Positions 7,417 to 9,957 of a stretch of DNA of 9,957 nt are shown here, in pieces; positions within the stretch are counted from its first letter, which is position 1, and every line of letters starts with the position of its first letter. The stretch covers positions 1 to 9,957 of the forward strand of contig JAISCH010000323.1 of assembly GCA_031265725.1 (NCBI GenBank). The letters run 5' to 3'. Source of the DNA: Propionibacteriaceae bacterium. GTDB taxonomy: Bacteria; Actinomycetota; Actinomycetes; Propionibacteriales; Propionibacteriaceae. The translations under genes and the position numbers were made by a program. Under the pieces are notes generated by a model. The model saw only the letters and a list, made by a program, of their open reading frames with translations. It searched no databases and had not been told where the DNA came from.

Positions 7417-8451
7417 ATGTCTTTTGCCGATCCAATTGCATTGCCGAGTGCCGATGCCGCCGCGAAGGCCCGCGAATTGTGCGATGGCCAGGCAAAACCG
7501 ACCGGAGCGCTCGGCCGGTTGGAGGAATTGGCTTGCTGGGTCGCAAGTTGCCAAGGGGTGTGCCCGCCGCGCCAATTGCTTGATCCACGCACGATCGTCT
7601 TCGCTGGTGATCACGGTGTGTCCAGCGCTGGAGTCTCCGCGTACCCGGCGGCTGTGACCCCGGCGATGGTACGCGGTATCGCCGCTGATTTGGCGGGGGT
7701 GTCGGCGCTGGCGCGGATAAACCACGTCAAAGTCGCTGTCTACGATATTTCGGTAGCCGCCGATTTCGAAGACCTCGATCCGGAGATTTCCCGCTTCAAG
7801 TTGAGCCACGGCACTAATTCCATCGATAGCGCGGATGCCTGTACGGTCGATCAGGTGTTGCGGGCGCTGGCCATTGGAAAGCAGTTGGCCGATGAACAGG
7901 CCGACGCCGGAGCTGATTTGCTCATTGCCGGTGACTTGGGCATTGGCAACACCACTATTGCCGCCGCGCTGATCGCCGCCACTTACCGCTGGAGCGCGGC
8001 AGAGGTAGTCGGACGGGGAACTGGAGTGGACGACGCTGGTTTGGCTCGGAAGACGGCATTGATTGACGCGGCGCTGCGCCGGGCTGAGGGCTCATTGGCT
8101 GATCCGGTCACCCGTTTGGCCGCCCTCGGCTCGCCCGACATGGCCGCCGCTGTCGGCTATCTGCTCGGCGCGGCCCGGCGCGGCGTTCCCATTCTGCTCG
8201 ACGGGGTGATCGCGGTGGCTGAGGCCGTGGTCGCCGCGTCCATCGTCCCGGAGGCGGCGGCTTGGATGCAGGCCGGGCATCGTTCGACTGAGCCGGGTCA
8301 GGCCAAAGCGTTGGCTCGACTGGGGCTGGTGCCGATCCTCGACCTGGGTATGCGCCTGGGTGAGGGCTCCGGCGCGGTGACCGCAGTGGCTATCCTGCGC
8401 TGCGCGATTGCGGCGTTGAACGACATCGCCCAGTTGTCCGACTTGCTTTAA
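7417..8451 (+). CDS. cobT: Nicotinate-nucleotide--dimethylbenzimidazole phosphoribosyltransferase
   Basis: Activates the lower ligand of cobalamin: transfers phosphoribose from nicotinate mononucleotide to 5,6-dimethylbenzimidazole, giving alpha-ribazole 5'-phosphate for assembly of the nucleotide loop. The 344-residue product is of normal length, with AGDHGVS (63-69), GDLGIGNTT (172-180), AGHRSTEPGQ (286-295) and the active-site GEGSGA (315-320), whose Glu316 matches the catalytic Glu317 of the Salmonella enzyme. The ATG at 7417 has GAGGAG at 7406-7411, five bases upstream; the TTG at 7393 would run through that site. It converges on cobU, which serves the same pathway. The 131-base spacer to dps is too small for a cobalamin riboswitch, and none is seen; two TACCGA copies (7353, 7366) lie there. 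Confidence 0.97.
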   Translation: MSFADPIALPSADAAAKARELCDGQAKPTGALGRLEELACWVASCQGVCPPRQLLDPRTIVFAGDHGVSSAGVSAYPAAVTPAMVRGIAADLAGVSALARINHVKVAVYDISVAADFEDLDPEISRFKLSHGTNSIDSADACTVDQVLRALAIGKQLADEQADAGADLLIAGDLGIGNTTIAAALIAATYRWSAAEVVGRGTGVDDAGLARKTALIDAALRRAEGSLADPVTRLAALGSPDMAAAVGYLLGAARRGVPILLDGVIAVAEAVVAASIVPEAAAWMQAGHRSTEPGQAKALARLGLVPILDLGMRLGEGSGAVTAVAILRCAIAALNDIAQLSDLL

Positions 8452-8457
8452 GAGGTC

Positions 8458-8494
8458 GCGCCAATAGCTTGCTTGGCTCGCAACCTATTGGCGC
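8458..8494. terminator. Shared hairpin between convergent cobT and cobU
   Basis: GCGCCAATAG (8458-8467) and CTATTGGCGC (8485-8494) form a perfect 10-bp stem. Inside it, after one C/C mismatch, TTGC (8469-8472) pairs with GCAA (8480-8483) around a 7-base loop. It fills most of the 55-base gap between the two stop codons and can serve both directions. There is no T-run on either side. Confidence 0.7.
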
Positions 8495-8506
8495 AACCGC
8501 TGAGCC

Positions 8507-9040
8507 TCACAGCTCCAGCTTGCGCCCAGCCACCATCAGCACCACTTTGTCGCACACTGCGGCCAGGCGTTGATTGGTGTGGCCGAGCAGGTCAGCGAAT
8601 ACGCGCCCGGCCGGGGTGGGCGGGACGACTCCCCAGCCGACTTCGTTGCTGACCAGGACGACGTTGGCCCGGTGGGCGCTGACGGCTGCCGTCAGGCGTT
8701 CCACTTCGGTGTCGAAATCGCCCCGCCAATCGGCGAGTGGACGATCCCAGCCGTTCAGCGCGTCGATGGTCCGAGTGGCCCAGACGCCCACACAGTCGAT
8801 CAACGCTGGTAATTCCGTTTCGTTCAGCGCTTGGGCCAGGTTCAACGTCTCGACGGTGCGCCAACTCGATGGCCGGCGTTCTTGATGGTTGGCGACTCGG
8901 GCCGCCCATTCCGGGTCCGCCGCCGCGTCGGCCGGGTAGCCAGGGGTGAGGTAGACGAGTTGCTCATCGGGCGCGAATAGACTCTCGGCGTGGCGGGATT
9001 TTCCACTCCGCACCCCACCGGTGATCAAAATCGCCGTCAT
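8507..9040 (-). CDS. cobU: Adenosylcobinamide kinase / adenosylcobinamide-phosphate guanylyltransferase
   Basis: Bifunctional enzyme that phosphorylates adenosylcobinamide and then transfers GMP from GTP to give adenosylcobinamide-GDP, the partner joined with alpha-ribazole by CobS. The 177-residue product shows the P-loop GGVRSGKS (8-15), the conserved NHQERRPSSWRTVE block (51-64) whose His52 probably takes the guanylyl group, DCVGVWATR (82-90), and the CobU signature SNEVGWGVVPPTPAGRVF (131-148) leading to DLLGHTNQRLA. The ATG at 9038-9040 has only a weak AGGA upstream. It lies 45 bases behind the RNA methyltransferase gene on the same strand and may be cotranscribed with it. cobS, the next enzyme, is not in the window. 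Confidence 0.96.
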   Translation of the reverse strand: MTAILITGGVRSGKSRHAESLFAPDEQLVYLTPGYPADAAADPEWAARVANHQERRPSSWRTVETLNLAQALNETELPALIDCVGVWATRTIDALNGWDRPLADWRGDFDTEVERLTAAVSAHRANVVLVSNEVGWGVVPPTPAGRVFADLLGHTNQRLAAVCDKVVLMVAGRKLEL

Positions 9041-9085
9041 GGTGTCATCCTAGCGAGCCGAGTCCGTCTGCATCGGCCCGGCCGC

Positions 9086-9718
9086 TTACGTTGGCTGTTT
9101 CCACTGCCGCGCCCAGTGGTACATGGCGATAGCTGCTGCCGCCCCGGCGTTGATAGAGCGGGTGGAGCCGTATTGGGTGATGGCCACCATCTTGTCGCAG
9201 CCAGCCACCAGGGTCGGCGTCAAGCCCGGTCCTTCCGATCCGAAGACCAGGCAGCAGCGTTCCGGAAGTTCCTCATTTTCCAACGCCCGTGAGCCGGGCA
9301 GATTGTCAACGGCCACCACTGTCACGCCCTGCTCGGCCGCCCAGGCGAGGAAGTCTTCCTCATCCGGATGGTGCTGGACGTGGAGGTAACGGTCGGTGAC
9401 CATCGCGCCACGACGGTTCCAACGGCGGCGGCCGATGATGTGGACGGCGCCCACATTGAAAGCATTGGCGGTGCGCACTATCGAGCCGATGTTGAAGTCA
9501 TGTTCCCAGTTCTGGATGGCCACCTGCAGCGACGAGCGTCGTTCGTCCAAGTCGGCGACGATAGCGTCCATCGTCCAGTAGCGGTAGCCGTCCACTACAT
9601 TGCGCCGGTCGCCGTTCACAAGCAGTTCCGGGTCGAGCCGGGGATCGTCGGGCCAGGGCTGTGGATGGGGGCCCACGCCGAGGTCGCTCATCGCATTGAT
9701 CTCTTCTTCGCTCAGCAT
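9086..9718 (-). CDS. SPOUT/TrmH-family RNA 2'-O-methyltransferase-like protein
   Basis: Predicted S-adenosylmethionine-dependent RNA methyltransferase, 210 residues. All three SpoU motifs are present: motif 1 NWEHDFNIGSIVRTANAFNVG (70-90, with Asn76 and Arg82), motif 2 LVFGSEGPGL (157-166), and motif 3 STRSINAGAAAAIAMYHW (185-202), which form the trefoil-knot cofactor site. It lacks the L30e-like N-terminal RNA-binding domain of RlmB-type enzymes; instead there are about 60 residues ending in a helix. The substrate (tRNA ribose or rRNA) cannot be told. The ATG at 9718 is preceded by AGGAAAGG; Met10 is a weaker alternative. Its leader holds a CAGCCC-N4-GGGCTG stem (9739-9754). cobU follows on the same strand. 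Confidence 0.92.
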   Translation of the reverse strand: MLSEEEINAMSDLGVGPHPQPWPDDPRLDPELLVNGDRRNVVDGYRYWTMDAIVADLDERRSSLQVAIQNWEHDFNIGSIVRTANAFNVGAVHIIGRRRWNRRGAMVTDRYLHVQHHPDEEDFLAWAAEQGVTVVAVDNLPGSRALENEELPERCCLVFGSEGPGLTPTLVAGCDKMVAITQYGSTRSINAGAAAAIAMYHWARQWKQPT

Positions 9719-9789
9719 GGACCTTTCCTCGTTCCGGCCAGCCCACCCGGGCTGATCCGGTGTTGCCCCGCCGTGAATCCGGCGATTTA

Positions 9790-9818
9790 TTCGGAATCTA
9801 ACAAGGGCAGGCTACTCT
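9790..9818 (+). promoter_or_regulatory. Candidate promoter for the DedA gene, possibly leaderless
   Basis: TTCGGA (9790-9795) and TACTCT (9813-9818) are 17 bases apart. The -10 box ends nine bases before the ATG at 9828 and no good ribosome binding site precedes that ATG, so transcription may begin at or next to the start codon, as is common in actinobacteria. Both boxes are only partial matches. Confidence 0.35.
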
Positions 9819-9827
9819 TGAGCCATC

Positions 9828-9957
9828 ATGCACATACAACTCAGCTTATTTCTGCTGCCGCTATTGTTGCCGGATTGGCTCGACCCGGAGTGGATCATCA
9901 CTGCCTTGGGCAATTGGGCTTTGTGGGGGGTCGCTTTCATCGTCTTCGCGGAGTGCG
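9828..9957 (+). CDS. DedA-family membrane protein (N-terminal part)
   Basis: Only the first 43 residues lie in the window; the gene runs off the right edge. A short hydrophobic leader (about residues 5-14) is followed by LPDWLDPEWIITALGNWALWGVAFIVFAEC. This closely matches the opening of actinobacterial DedA proteins, where a re-entrant or membrane segment leads to a GLL/FLPGD motif that would come next. DedA proteins are inner-membrane proteins, several of them implicated in recycling of undecaprenyl phosphate or other lipids. The gene is divergent from the RNA methyltransferase gene across 109 bases. Family assignment is by pattern recognition from a short stretch. Confidence 0.8.
   Translation, partial: MHIQLSLFLLPLLLPDWLDPEWIITALGNWALWGVAFIVFAEC

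Noticed and set aside
7286..7588. Upstream extension of dps
   Set aside because: The frame is open to 7588 but runs through the dps promoter region and antisense to cobT; the ATG at 7285 has a good ribosome binding site and fits the family N-terminus.

Overview
The window looks like a chromosomal segment of a moderately high-GC actinobacterium. DnaK has the shortened Gram-positive form of its nucleotide-binding domain and sits behind a HAIR-type (HspR) inverted repeat. The monofunctional proline dehydrogenase, LuxR-type ATPase regulator, Dps, TrmH-like methyltransferase and DedA protein all have an actinobacterial look. The cobalamin genes cobT and cobU would suit a Propionibacteriaceae-like host, but that placement is inference from gene content.

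Layout: dnaK (-) is divergent from a proline dehydrogenase gene (+); their shared 214-base spacer carries the heat-shock operator. A GntR/FCD regulator (-) follows, and upstream of it a very large LuxR-type regulator with an ATPase domain (-). Next come a Dps mini-ferritin (-), divergent from cobT (+). cobT converges on cobU (-), which lies behind a SPOUT/TrmH-like RNA methyltransferase (-). That gene is divergent from a DedA membrane protein (+), which runs off the right edge. Every large ORF is accounted for. No tRNA, rRNA, insertion sequence or CRISPR array is visible.

Functionally this is mostly a set of independent stress, nutrient and housekeeping genes, not one operon: protein folding (dnaK), proline catabolism, iron/peroxide protection (dps), lower-ligand activation and cobinamide activation for B12 (cobT, cobU), and RNA methylation. 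The two regulators have no obvious adjacent target operon.

The least ordinary item is non-coding. Two 78-base elements lie in opposite orientation on either side of the gntR gene. They align without gaps at about 72% identity. Each can form an 11-bp hairpin followed by a 6-bp hairpin, and most differences between them fall in the stems, many as compensating pair changes. Structure therefore seems to have been conserved over sequence. No wholly new protein system is evident.
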